Assembly: GCA_036937835.1 (NCBI GenBank)
Contig: CM072870.1
Coordinates: 6,602,001 to 6,666,000, forward strand
Source: Pampus argenteus
Lineage: Eukaryota > Chordata > Actinopteri > Scombriformes > Stromateidae
Direction: 5' to 3'
DNA: 64,000 nt
The notes below the pieces were generated by a model, which was given only the letters and a program-made list of their open reading frames with translations, did not search any database and was not told where the DNA came from. How positions within the stretch are numbered: the stretch's first letter is position 1; each line of letters starts with the position of its first letter. The translations under genes were made by a program, and so were the position numbers. Of this stretch, positions 13,201 to 24,156 are shown in pieces.

Positions 13201-14715
13201 GAAATTTAATCAAAATATAGAGCGAGCTTGCCTGATCTGTGTCAGCCCTCAGTGCAAAGGCCGGTTCTGTGTTTTTTCAACCTGTATTTACAAGGTGCCG
13301 TACACACCGTCCAAAAAAACCTTCTGGCCCAAACAGGACATGTGGCAAAAAGTAGAATCCGTTATTCTGTTGCTGTCCAACGTTTCGATCAGTCAGATCT
13401 TCATCAGGTCAATCAGACAAACATCACGTTGTATGTATACGTATGTGAAAATTCTGGCAATCTGCAACGGGTGACAGACTGAAACTAATGGTTTCAACCC
13501 CACGTTTAAGAAACAATGACTAAATAAGTAAAAATGCATTTAAAAAGGTTGGTAAAAAAGCTGAATTTACCAAAAGAAAGAAAAAAAAAGAAAAAAGAAA
13601 ATTAATTAGGAAATAAAATTAAAAAGAATATGAAGAGAAAAACACAGAAAAGAAAGAAAAAATATTAAAATATGAAAGAAAAACTGCTAGAAAATGAGCT
13701 TTTCAGTTCAGTCAGCTGTTGCTAATTGCCATCGTTTCCAGATGCCTTTATATAATATAATAGGAAGTTTGTCGCAGCTTTTTTGCCTGATGAAAATCTG
13801 ATTGAAGAATAAAAAACATTGTGGGAGCATGTAACTATAGATGTTTACCTTCAAATGTCCCCAAAGTTAATTAATACTGTAGCATGTAGCAACCATATAG
13901 GCCTTAAATTAAACTAACACATCAGATTTTTTATAAGGCAAATACTTTCTTACTTATTGGATATTTTGGTTGATGTTGTACAATGTGCCACCACCCCACC
14001 CTAACCCCACCACACCTGATGCTTTATGTAAATATTTACAGAGAACTGCTTCATGTTTCAGTATGACAATAGTCTGAAACATTGATTTTTTTTTTATTTT
14101 TTAAAAGGCATCAAATAAAAGTATTAAATACTTTGATAACTGCAGATACTCAGTGGCAGTATGTTTTTGTAAAATAAAAGTATATGACCCAGTGTTAAAG
14201 CTGCTCTCCTCTGTTCCCTCCTGCAGCTTCCTCATACGGCTGGGCTGCGCAGGCTGCTTGGATTACTTCACAGCACAGGGCCTAACCAACATCTACCAGA
14301 TTGAGAACTATAACATGGAGGTGAGCCCTTGCCTATCCCACACCAGTCATTTGATGGGTTAGAAAGAAGAGTGGCTCCCCCTGCGAATACTAACGCTCCC
14401 CTGTGTAATGACCATTAGGACCTGTCCAGGCTGAAGATCCCCGCCGAGTTCCAGCACATCATCTGGAAGGGCATCATGGAGCACCGACAGGCCATGGATT
14501 TTTCCCCACCTCCCCACATAGTGCGCACCACCAGCGGGGCCTCCACCGTCAGCGTGGGCTCCTCTGAGGCCCGAGGCGAGCGCGTCATCGACGCTGTGCG
14601 TTTCACCCTGCGCCAGACCATCTCCTTCCCACCGCGCGACGAGTGGTCCGACTTCTCCTTCGACCTGGATTCTCGCCGCAACAAACAGCAGCGCATCAAG
14701 GAGGAGGGCGAGTAA
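1479..14715 (+). CDS. tp63: tp63, tumour protein p63, 3' part (alpha form)
   Basis: p63 is a nuclear p53-family transcription factor that controls stratified epithelium and fin/limb development. Eleven exons are readable: 1479-1736, 8477-8663, 8766-8881, 9017-9126, 9215-9351, 9559-9641, 9752-9876, 12339-12484, 12896-13043, 14227-14320 and 14419-14715. They sum to 1,701 nt, 566 residues plus stop, and every junction keeps phase. The product begins SQYTNLGLLNSMDQ, then carries the p53-type DNA-binding domain (exons 5-8; zinc-ligand and DNA-contact motifs CNSSCVGGMNRRP and CACPGRDRK), the tetramerisation segment (GREIYEILVKIKESLELMQ), the PPPPYP motif, a SAM domain (exons 13-14) and the inhibitory tail ending in the sumoylation-type IKEEGE. 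Exons of 187, 116, 110, 137, 83 and 94 bp equal the human p63 sizes as I recall them, and residues favour p63 over p73. TA and DeltaN first exons lie upstream of the window. The first in-frame Met is at 1512. Confidence 0.97.
4201..4228. repeat. (CA)14 microsatellite
   Basis: Pure CA run in tp63 intron 4. Confidence 0.95.
6597..6634. repeat. Interrupted (GT)n microsatellite
   Basis: GT run with two GC interruptions in tp63 intron 4. Confidence 0.9.
11242..12110 (+). CDS. tp63: Candidate gamma-type alternative terminal exon of tp63 with its 3'UTR
   Basis: This lies inside intron 10, where vertebrate TP63 carries its gamma-specific last exon. A long pyrimidine tract ends in ctgcag at 11241. 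Joined in phase to exon 10 (which ends CA), the reading is HLIKTRLGSQLLEPAGEQRR followed by RCSSS and TGA at 11315-11317. The human gamma tail begins HLLSACFRNELVEPRRE, so HL, LxEP and the distance between them are kept, but the fish tail is about a third shorter. Poly(A) signals AATAAA at 11980-11985 and 12087-12092, each followed by GT-rich sequence, would close a 3'UTR of about 0.7 kb. The position, splice phase and signals are seen; the isoform assignment is inference. Confidence 0.7.
12193..12234. repeat. Exact 21-bp tandem duplication in tp63 intron 10
   Basis: Two perfect 21-bp units, each containing the palindrome CCTATAATTAGG, lie about 100 bp after the last gamma poly(A) signal. Confidence 0.85.
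13046..13125 (-). repeat. L2-like LINE 3' fragment in tp63 intron 12
   Basis: Read on the minus strand it gives TGTGAAGCACTTTTGTAACT and AAAGTGCTGTATAAATAATT, resembling the conserved 3' tail of L2-type elements in fish. It starts only two bases after the exon 12 donor. Confidence 0.45.
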
Positions 14716-14772
14716 GACGCCTCTGTCTTGTTCTCAATGTTCCCGTTTCTCATCTGGCGCCTGCTGTTGGAA

Positions 14773-14779
14773 CATTTCA
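14773..14779 (+). promoter_or_regulatory. miR-203 seed match 1 in tp63 3'UTR
   Basis: CATTTCA, complementary to miR-203 nucleotides 2-8 (7mer-m8), lies 58 nt after the stop codon. Repression of p63 by miR-203 through the 3'UTR is established in mammalian skin; use of this site in this fish is inference. Confidence 0.45.
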
Positions 14780-15174
14780 TCTGAACACCTGATACTAGTG
14801 CAAATACTGCTGAGAACAAAACGCATATACACACAAATAGAAATGCACTTATTTTTATTATTGTTCTGGTTCTCGTTATCACTGAGAAGAAATAAATGGT
14901 GTTGAGCAAAGATGCCTTTTATTAATGTTTGAATTTCTTGAGAGCACTTAAGAAATGCTGAGGATTTCAAAATTCGCTTTAAGTTTTTGTTAAGTGTTAA
15001 TGATTCATTCCGATGTATAAGCATGACTGGAAACATAATTTGCATTAAAGGGCTTAGGAGGGCTTATATTTCTGCTATGGGCCATAAATAGACTTTTACA
15101 TTTTCACCATTATGGTTGTAAGTTAGTCAGATACACTGGTTTCATGTGTGACAGAAGTCAACATTGATTGTATA

Positions 15175-15182
15175 CATTTCAA
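15175..15182 (+). promoter_or_regulatory. miR-203 seed match 2 in tp63 3'UTR (8mer)
   Basis: CATTTCAA gives a full 8mer site for miR-203 (seed match plus A opposite nucleotide 1). It is the stronger of two sites in the same 3'UTR. Confidence 0.5.
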
Positions 15183-15903
15183 ACATTTCCTGTCAGAAGT
15201 ATTATGTCAAATGATGGGTCTTTTTTTTCTGCTGTAGCTTCTATATTTAGCTTTTTTTTTTTTTTTTAAATGTCTGTTGTGAGACCAATGCATCACTTTT
15301 TTGTGTCAGGTTGTGAAGTATGTTTGTTTAAGTGACAGATGGTCGTTCATTTGATGTAGCCATATATAGGCGTAATGCTCTTGACCCAGTGTTTTACAGT
15401 AAAATGATACTATGACTGATGTCGTTTTGTGCTTGTTCTTATTGTTTTACTGCTGTGCAAACGGTGGTTGTGATTGCATTTTTACGGGCAGGCTTTTGTT
15501 CTCGCAGTGGATGGTTGGCACAAGTTTTTTTTTGTTTTTTTTTTCCACAAACCATGTTGTGGTATTGGTTTATTTCATTTGATAACTGGCCAAAACCTTT
15601 TATAAATGTATATAAATTTGTATAGTTCTTGTTTGAGTCTCCCTAAAGAAAGTGCATGATTTCCATCATGAAACAAAGCATATTGATGTGAATATCGTCT
15701 GGTAGATGTTACCAGCAACAGCAACCAGAACAGTGTATTAACTCAAAGGAGCACAGTCAGTAAGTGTGCCTGTAGCCCATGTTCAACTTTGTTTCGAGTA
15801 GCCAGCATTGTTAGGCAGCAGATACCATCTGCATTTTCATATTTTTGTACAATGTATGTAAATATGTTGCAATATTCCAAGGGTATTTTGATATAAATCA
15901 AAA

Positions 15904-15909
15904 ATAAAT
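15904..15909 (+). terminator. tp63: tp63 distal poly(A) signal
   Basis: AATAAA about 1.19 kb after the tp63 stop, the last plus-strand signal before the opposing zbtb11 signals at 16,181-16,198. About 0.25 kb separates the two predicted cleavage points. Confidence 0.6.
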
Positions 15910-16164
15910 ATCCAAACTTGCTGTATTGCATGTTAATATTCTTCTTTGTCGAGTTATTTGAAATGCATTGAAATGTATTTTTTACACTGAGATCTCCTCT
16001 GACAAGTGATTACTGAAACATTTCATTTTTTAATCACCTTGAAAAATTCCTGGAGTGGAGAGAAATGATGCAGGCAGGTTTTTTTATTTGCTCATCGTTC
16101 AGTGAGACCCACAGCATTAAATGTCTGCTACTGCGTTTACAGAAGCAATAAGGTGGAAGCAGCT

Positions 16165-16447
16165 GACAAGATGCGTTGTCTTTATTTCTATATTTATTTC
16201 ATCCGAGTACCAAATTTTGTAATTTTTTTAACTCGATCAGTTCATCTTATTACTGTATCTGTAGCTATTTACACAGAACAAAGAAAAGTGACTGTATGCA
16301 CAAACACACACACTTCTGAGCTGAATAAACTCCACTCATGATTCACTTACACTATGTACATCTTCAGAAAAATAGGCAACTTTTTACATTCTGTTACATT
16401 TTACAGACTGGAGGGAAACAATATCAGTCCGTGTGACAAACATGAAG
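16165..16447 (-). other. zbtb11: zbtb11 3'UTR with paired poly(A) signals
   Basis: On the minus strand, AATAAA signals lie at 16186-16181 and 16198-16193, about 250-270 nt after the stop codon. This makes a short 3'UTR converging on tp63. Confidence 0.6.
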
Positions 16448-19400
16448 TTACTCGACTTCGGCCACGTGAGCGACCTCCACCTCCATGGTCTGAATCTCCT
16501 CAGATGCGCCCTCCTCCAGCTTGGTCCCCGTCATGGCCTGTTGTGCCAGAACGTAGTTCACAACCTGCATGATACCCTGATCAGAGAGCGTCGCCATGGA
16601 GCCGTCGGTCACGGCCTGAACAGCCTGCACGGCCTCCACAGCCTCCACCGTCTCCTCTGTGATCAACACCGTCTCCAACTCCTCTGCGGGCAGCTGCTCG
16701 GTGGGGCGAAGTTCGGGAGGCAGGTCAGACGCTAGGATGCTGACTGCGTGCTCCACCTGGGTGCCCTGGTTGTGAAACTGCAGGGTGTCCTTCTCCAGCA
16801 TGATCTTCCCGGGCAGGCTGTCCACGTGGTACTTGGCCATGTGCTTGCGTAGAGTGCGTGCATCAATGTGCGCCTCCTGGCACATGGGGCAGACGTACGG
16901 ACGCTCTCCTGTGTGTGTGCGGACATGACGCTTGAGGGAGCGGGCGTCGGCCCAGGCAACACCACATGTCAGGCATTCAAATGGCTTCACTCCTGAGGAG
17001 AGATTTTTTTTAAAGAGCATTTTTTAAAAATAGAAATCAAATAAATAGGCTTAAACAAACATCACGTTGGGATGCTCACCCTGGTGGTTGTTTATGTGGC
17101 GTCTGTACTCTCGCAGCTGAGTGAACTTCCTTCCACACTGCTCGCACTCCCGCTCCAGGTTCTGCTTTATTCGGCCTTTCTTCCCGTGCGTGGCTTTCTT
17201 GACGTGCCTCCTGAACAGAGCCTTCTCAAAGAACTCCTTCCCGCACACGTTACACCTGAGGAGACAAATATAAGAGGATTTCTATACAGCCACGTCCTGC
17301 CGTGTACACACAGGTGTATGTCAGGTGTGTAACGCTCACTTAAAAGGCTCTGCCACACTGTGTGACTTGACGTGGGAGTACCAGTCCTTCTTCCAACTGT
17401 AGCATTTCCCACACACCAGGCACTGGAAGGGCTTCAGGCCCATGTGCTTGTTCATGTGCTGCTGGAGATCTTTGGCTTCGTAGAAACTCTTATCACAGCT
17501 GCAGGAGTTATAAATAAATATAAACCACATCTTACTTCATACTTTATCCGATTGAAATGTTCCTCGTTAAAAGATGAACAGATACTCACTGAGAGCAAGG
17601 GAACGGGCGCACGTCAGGTTTGGGCTGGTGCTTCTTCAGGTGTTTGCTCAGAGCAGATGCTCGATGGAAAGTTGCTCCACATGTGTTGCACAAGTACTTT
17701 GATTCACCTGTTAACGTATTTTATTAGATTTTATAAATACTCTCTCTGTGTGGTGTTTTTTTATGTGGATGAAGTGAAGGTCTGTACTGACCTGTATGGA
17801 GGCTGGTGTGTTCCTCCATGTTCCGCTTGCTCACAAAAGACTTCTTACAGAACTCGCACTGGAACTGCTTGGTGACGTCATGCAGCGCTCGGTGCATCTT
17901 CAGGCTGTGTTTGTGGGCGAATGTCTTGCCGCAGACCTTGCAGGAGTGAGGCCGCACGCCAGTGTGATTCAGCATGTGAACGCGCAGAGAGTAGAGTTTC
18001 GGTAAGGTCTTCCCGCAGATGTCGCATACAAATTCTCTTTTGGTGTCTGGTGATAAAGTCTTGTCGTCCAAATTGCGGTTCACCTTGTCCTCTGAGCTCT
18101 GCTCTACTAAGGGTTTGGAGACGGGGGCTCGCTGGCTGCTCTGCTGCTTGTGTCGGGCCAGGTGAGCGCGGAGCGAGGCAGCGTACTGGAACTCCTTACT
18201 GCACAGCTGGAGGACGGGACACAAACACCAGTCAGAACACATTCACTGACAATATTAATATGAGCTGTGAGACGCTGACTGACACTAAAACTTACACTGC
18301 ACTTGTATCCGCGAGCTTTCTCGTGTTTTAATGTGTGCATGATGAGAGAGTAGCGTCTCTGAAAGGACATGCCACACTCAGGGCATGTGTGCTCCCCGTC
18401 AGCGGTGCCCTCTGCTGGGGCCTGGTCCTGCTGGGTTCCGGTCTCTGACTCTGCCACATTCATCCCAGCCTCCTCTGTGCTGAGCTCTCCTGCCGTCACG
18501 CTGTCTACCGCGCTGCCCTCTAGATCTGCCGCACACTCAGACGCAGACTGTTCCTCCATTTGATTCTCCACTACCTGCTTTGGTGGTCTACCCCTCTTCC
18601 CGGGCCTCGGCCCCACCTAAAAACAGGTTTGGTTTATTTAACACTTGAATATTTATTCACACAAAAGAAATGTCACTTATATACAATCTTCACTAAAATA
18701 AAATGTACCTTGGGGGCAGCGGCACGCGGTGGGGTCAAACTTTTCTTCCCCCCCTCTTCATCTTCAAGCCCCATATGTAGACGAGCATAACCCCCCTCAG
18801 CTATAGAGCGCTGCCGCAGTCGTCTTTTGTTGGGGTCATCTGACATCGTCTCCTGCTTGTCTTCGTGGCTTTCATCAGCAGACGGATCCTCCTCCTCCTG
18901 TGGTATCAACTCCTCCACCTCTTTCTTCACTTTAGCTGGGCGCCCTCGTTTGCGTTTCTGCGGTGTAGATGCGGGCTGTGCCGGAGCTGATTCTGCCTTC
19001 TCCTGAGGCGATGGTGGCACCGTCACCGTCTGCGGCCCGCCAGGGATAACCACCGATTTGACGACCTCCGAGGGGCTCACTTTGTCTGGGTCTACATTTA
19101 GAACAAATGATCCTGTTTCAGCGACCTGAGGCTGCTCCATCGCCAGGCAGGCTGAAACCACAGCGAGGGACTCACTGGCTCCAGCTTGTCCACTATGGGT
19201 GACCACAGTCATCGTCTCTCCCTCCAGTCCTTCTGAACCGCCTGAAATAAGAGTGACCGTCTCTCCTGGCGCCGCCTGTCCACTGTGAGTGATCAGAGTC
19301 ACAGTCTCATTCTGCGCCACCTCTCCTCCATCGCCCTCCACAGCCTGGGTGACAACTGTCATTGGCTGCTGAATGTACGCCTCTTTGGGAGGTTCGACAA

Positions 19401-20995
19401 AAGCGACCTCACTGTGGGTGACCACCGCCTTGCCGTCACTCTGTATGGTCACCATGTATGCACCAGAGTCTTCCTTTGAGCCCTCTTGAGAAGCCTGCGG
19501 GCTCGTCACCACTGTGTGGATGTCTCCTCTTTGATACACTGTCAGTTTCTGTTCCTCCACTTGCTTATGCACAGACTCGCATATCTGCAGAACCTCCATC
19601 ATCAGCAAATGCCGGGCAAGGGTGGCAATATCTGCCATCACGCAGAAATTAAACGTAAGCATGGAAGTGTACGCAAAATCCAGCAGCGGTAGGAAGCTGG
19701 CTTTGGTGAAACCTGGAGAGAACAGAACGGAGGTTAAAACTAATGGGCCTGTGCAAAACTGAGCAGAAATCACTAAAGCAAAGGCTCACCAGACAGGTCA
19801 ACCACAGCTTCGTGTGTAGACGCGGCTCCCTTCTCGAAAAAGAGCTCGTTGAAGTATTCGCTGCACGCTGCCAACACAGCTTTGTGTGCGCGGTACTCCT
19901 CTCCTTCAATCAGCAGCGTGATGTCACAGAACTGATTGGTGAGGCGCTGCTGGTTGAGTTTGTCCAACATGGTTTGACTGTGTTTGGGCAGGAACTGATT
20001 CACCTCACCCTTACTGTCCACCTGAAAAGCAACAAAAACTGCATTAATTAACACTCGAATAACCATGTTCACAGTTGTGATGCCTGTGATACTCACAAAG
20101 ACCAGCTCATGCTTGCTCATCGTGTTCGGTTTCTGTTGAGAAGACGCAACAGTGAAGATTAAACCATCATCTCCGTCTTCTTCCTCCTCTTCCTCATCAT
20201 CTTCGTCTTTAACGTTGGCAGCCGCCCTGCGTCTCTCCGGCCGGGCCGACAGCCGCGCTCCGTCGTCTACGCTCCGCCTGCTCTGACACTGAGCACACTC
20301 TCTGATGTGGTCTTTCACATTTTTCAGGATACCTGAGGGCATTACAAAAAAAACAACACGTCACTCACATATATCAATATATTACATGACAATGACCATA
20401 GTGTTTCCTGTTTATGTTATATATATATATAATCCTGTAAAAAGTCCGTGTGGTGCATTCAAGTGCGATAAGACATTGCATTGTTTAGCATTGAATCTTA
20501 ATCTCAATCAATCGTCAGTGCTAGTTGGACCAACATACAAGTAGTTAATGACTAATTTATCCACCAGGGGGCGACAAAGAGCAACTCTGTAGCAGTGATG
20601 GGATATTTATATTTTCACCAGCTCTCTGTCTGATTTAATGGCAGCACAGGCGTTATGTCCACTCATTTCGGGCTCATTGTCTCACCTCTCCACCAGTACT
20701 TGTGTGAGATGGACTCCCATGTGAGCTGCTGGTTGAGGTGCTCCCCTCCTCTGGTGATGTGCGCCTGGTTGATGAGTTCCCTCCTCCGGCCGTCCTGCAG
20801 TACCACCTCCAGCTCCGTGAAATCATTCTGGCCCTTCAGTCGACGCTGATAAAACAAAGTCCCGTTTCTAACAACGTAGCATGTCGCTGCTTTGCGTATT
20901 TTCCTCTTGGTGTTGCCGGGCGTCCCCGGCGCGTACGGCTCCCGTTCATCTGTCAGATAACGTATGATTGCCAAGTAGCTTTCTTCACACGACAT
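16448..20995 (-). CDS. zbtb11: zbtb11, zinc finger and BTB domain protein 11
   Basis: ZBTB11 is a nuclear transcription regulator needed for neutrophil development in zebrafish. Exons in transcript order: 20995-20686, 20332-20097, 20021-19790, 19712-18709, 18616-18296, 18206-17792, 17707-17590, 17498-17340, 17255-17080 and 16992-16448. They total 3,516 nt, 1,171 residues plus stop, somewhat longer than human (about 1,053). Order: an N-terminal integrase-like HHCC finger (H79, H86, C116, C119); an acidic run at about 145-161; a BTB/POZ domain at about 193-313; a low-complexity linker with VTHSGQA-type repeats (about 354-445); AT-hook motifs RGRP at about 512-518 and 600-607; and 12 C2H2 fingers from about residue 670 to 1,080. 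The tail keeps the long conserved segment KIMLEKDTLQFHNQGTQ. The start MSCEESYLAIIRYL matches the human N-terminus (MSSEESYRAILRYL). Identification is firm. Confidence 0.97.
18580..18616 (-). other. zbtb11: Second AT-hook-like motif of zbtb11 (start of exon 5)
   Basis: The exon begins VGPRPGKRGRPPKQ, an RGRP core flanked by basic residues, typical of minor-groove AT hooks. The other copy (KRKRGRPAKVKK) is in exon 4 at 18,925-18,957. Confidence 0.6.
19156..19431 (-). repeat. zbtb11: Internal VTHSGQA-type repeats in zbtb11 exon 4
   Basis: About five imperfect units read AVVTHSE, MTVVTQA, VTLITHSGQA, VTLISGG and MTVVTHSGQA, spaced 16-23 residues apart. They sit in the BTB-to-finger linker and probably explain part of the extra length over the human protein. 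Confidence 0.7.
20561..20575 (+). promoter_or_regulatory. CTCF-like core motif in zbtb11 intron 1
   Basis: CCACCAGGGGGCGAC closely fits the vertebrate CTCF core. It lies about 430 bp inside the gene from the start codon, in the same orientation as a second match at 21,267. Occupancy is untested. Confidence 0.5.
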
Positions 20996-21250
20996 GGCTC
21001 AGGGGACCCGCGTTTTTCAGGCCAAGTTACGGATTTATCTCGAACAGCAGAGCCCTCTTCGGACGTCTAAAATTAAGATGTCAATTTTATGCGACACTCA
21101 GAAAGTAAATAGCGTGAAATAGAAACGCCACAACAACATTTTAAATTGTTTTACAAAGGTGGAACTGCAGTTCGTAACCGTCAGGGTAGACCGAACAGAC
21201 AAAATGGCTGCTGCACAACCGGATGTTGCGTCAGCAATGGTGGCGGTACG
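20996..21250 (-). promoter_or_regulatory. zbtb11: Probable zbtb11 5'UTR and promoter
   Basis: Upstream of the start codon the DNA is locally richer in GC and CpG and holds CAAAATGGCTGC at 21,200-21,211, a good YY1 element, with CCGGATGT and TGCGTCA (ETS-like and ATF/CRE-like) at about 21,219-21,233 and AATGGTGGCGG at 21,236-21,246. No TATA box is seen. This combination is usual for housekeeping TATA-less promoters; the start site is inferred. Confidence 0.5.
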
Positions 21251-21266
21251 TTGTGAACGTAATCTA

Positions 21267-21281
21267 CCACAAGAGGGCGCA
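21267..21281 (+). promoter_or_regulatory. CTCF-like core motif upstream of zbtb11
   Basis: CCACAAGAGGGCGCA fits the CTCF core consensus well. It sits just upstream of the inferred zbtb11 promoter. Confidence 0.5.
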
Positions 21282-22195
21282 ACGTCCACATTTATAACTC
21301 GAGATACGTATCGAACAAAAACGGCATTCTTTTAGATTTCGGCATTTACACAATATATAATATAAGAATAATGCGGGTCTTTACATTCAGTAGAAGTTAA
21401 TATTGAGGAGAGGGGGACATAGGTCACATGTCGAGTTATAAGAAAGATTTTCAGTCAATAATTTTAGGCTCAAAGTTTGTAAGAGGTTGGATACATTTAA
21501 CCAGGTTTCCCATCCATCCTGTATAAAATAAATAAAGAAATGTTTCAGAACCTACTGTAAAGGTGAATTCATTTGGAGGCAGTGTTTCGACTGCCCACAT
21601 CTGAGGTGAGTAGTAACTCTTCTACTAATATTAAATCAGTATAGTTTTGGGTTTGTTTTTTTTACCTTTTTTGTGCAGGAGGTTCACTCCAAACATGTAC
21701 CATGAGGCCTCTGTGTCATTTCAACCTACAGCAGCTGTCATGACTTGTAGTTTCCTTTTGTATGCTACAACACTACATATTTCATGTTTTAAAGTGTGCA
21801 TTAATGCTTTAGTTGATTGATGTTATACAGATTTTTTACTTTCTTGATTTTGAGTGACCAAACCTGTGAAATTTTGTCTCACTGTCACATTTAAGTACGA
21901 ACGTGGAACCTGAAAAACGCGCGTTAAAGTGCACATGTTTGAGGAGGAAAAGCAATGTTTTGAACCCGTGTTCCAGCTTTTAAGCATAAATATCTGTCAG
22001 TCAGTGTCTAGTTTTACATAATCAGCTTGACAGAAGTGTAGATAAGCTAACCTTCACAGATAATAAGTCATATATCTGAGTCTACTGTACAAACTCATTC
22101 CACATGGGTACAAGCATCCTAAGTGTCACTTCTTTGGATAAAAGTCTTTCCAGCAGGCCAGCTATCTGAGATTTGTAAGAACTGAGATCAAGGTT

Positions 22196-22510
22196 TCAAA
22201 AACGCTAACGTCAGTGAAAATGTTAGCATGTTTAGCAAGTATAATATTTACCTTTGTTAGTTTAGCGTGTTTACCATGGACAAAACACAAAGTACAGCTG
22301 AGGTTAATTGAAATGCGATAAGTTTATTTGATCATAAATCGAAGTGTAGGACAAGTTAAAAATGTGATGGTGGAAAACTCAGGAGATCACCGGAGTCACT
22401 GGGATACATCGAGACACGTTGTTCTGGGGACATTAATGTCTTTACAAAATGGTGAAAACTTTGTAAAAACTTTGATCCAACTGATAGTTGTTCTTTCAGA
22501 TGACAGATGA
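22196..22510. repeat. Teleost interspersed repeat, copy 1
   Basis: It contains runs of GCTAAC/TTAGCATG words, then AAGTACAGCTGAGG, a CATAAATCGAAG block and CAGGAGATCACC. A second copy at 29,388-29,690 shares the TAGCATG words and the ATAAAGTACAGCTGA block. The combined text resembles a repeat I recognise from many fish genomes; its class is not known to me. Confidence 0.55.
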
Positions 22511-24136
22511 TCTTTCGGGAAAACTTCAAGTCGTTATTGAATGACATTTAAACATTGGACATTTAAAGTTGGATTAACAGGCCTTAAAAGGAGCGCTACA
22601 GCATTTGTTTACATGTTGGCTTTCGCAAGAAGGAATTATTCACCGCAGCGTCACATTTTCACACCGAATTACTCCGATCCGCAGGGGAAGGGGGCGACAC
22701 ATAATTTGTCGCTCATCCGTGTGTTACATACCAAACCTGACATCAAACACCGGTCAGTATGTGTCTCAATGCTGCATTCCACAGCTCTCTGAACCAAGGA
22801 CAAATAACATTCACAACTCAAATTAAATCAGTATTTGTCACAGATGATGGCCCTGACTGGGACTTTGTCTTTTTGGGGGATGAAATATTTATTCAGTGTT
22901 TATTCATACTGTCTACCGTCCAAGTATCAGACTCATTTCCCCTTGATGCGATGTGTTGTTTAGCCAAATACTCTCACTGGTCCTTTTCAGCTGGTTCAGA
23001 ATCTGTCTTTGTGGCCTAAACTAAACCCTGACCATAAATCCCTGACTCACTGAGTAAACTGGTGACTACATACCCACAGCACCTAACACACACACGAGAG
23101 GTCAACCTATAAACTCCCTTTTCACGTTCAGCTGCACAGGACTGAAATAATACAAGTGTTGGACTATCTGATTTTTTTCAGATCCTCCACCTTGTGTTGG
23201 TTTCTTCTTTTGTCATCCTCTGTCTCGTTTAAGTTCCCATACAGAGATGATTTAATGGCCCCGGTTCTCTCCCCTAAGAGGCAGAGATTTAATATGTTTA
23301 TTCTCAGTTGCTCTTGGCAGCCACCTTTAACACGTGCCACAGAGTGTTTATATGAACGCTGGGAAAGAGTTTATTTGCATCCTCTCAATGCGTTTCTGTG
23401 TCAGAGGATATTCATTTTCTCTGTTAAGGTTTAAATGGGACATCACAGGTCTCTTGAATGTTGAATCTAATCAGTGACACATTTAAATGTATTACACAAC
23501 AAAAGGACTTCTTTCTTCTTCTTCCTGGTTGAGGTATTTGCTCGTTTCCTCCTCTCTAGAGGTATTGTTTGGTCTTATGCCGGAAAACTGGTACTGAGAC
23601 AAAGGCATTCATGACTCAAACCAGTTTCAGACAGGTAAAAACACAACACGCTCTCTTTCACGTCAAGGGTTTCAGGCGTATGCAAAGTGGAGGGAAATCT
23701 GTGGCACAGCAGTGGAGTTCAGTTGTACTAAAAGCTAAAAGTTAGTAATGCTTATCCGCCCTCTAGCTGAGCGTTAGATGAGGAGATCAATACCACTCTC
23801 ATGCCTGTGCAAGAAGCTATATGCAGGAGATAAGAACAGAATGAAAACATCAAGCCGAGCTCTGTGCAAACATTAAAAAAAAATATGCTGCACTTTTGAA
23901 GCTCAACAGAGGGGGTTATGTGCCAGACTATTTCTTGGATGTACTCATTTAACACCGCAATGAAAGGAACGAATGTATTTCTCCAAACTGTTCCTTCAAA
24001 CATGGCTGCTGGGTTGGGTATGACCTACATTAGGTTGATTGTGGTTGCTGATGTGCTTTCGTGCTCTCCTGTTGCTATACTAGACTTATGTAGCTTATTT
24101 CAGGGAAGATGTTCTCTCTAACGTCTCTATTTTTAA

Positions 24137-24156
24137 CACACACACACACACACACA
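24137..24156. repeat. (CA)10 microsatellite
   Basis: Short pure CA run in the zbtb11-dpt interval. Confidence 0.9.

Larger units (their letters stand above)
14716..15930 (+). other. tp63: tp63 alpha/beta 3'UTR
   Basis: AT-rich non-coding sequence after the TAA. It holds an early AATAAA at 14891-14896 and a likely main one at 15904-15909, T-rich runs near 15,222-15,270 and 15,523-15,545, and two CATTTCA matches to the miR-203 seed. The 3' end is inferred from the last signal before the convergent zbtb11 tail. Confidence 0.6.

Noticed and set aside
14415..14909. 164-codon open frame on the minus strand
   Set aside because: It is antisense to the last tp63 exon, where strong codon bias in the true frame leaves the mirror frame open.
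16732..16965. Second minus-strand frame overlapping the last zbtb11 exon
   Set aside because: It is a shifted frame of a real zinc-finger exon; it has no C2H2 spacing.
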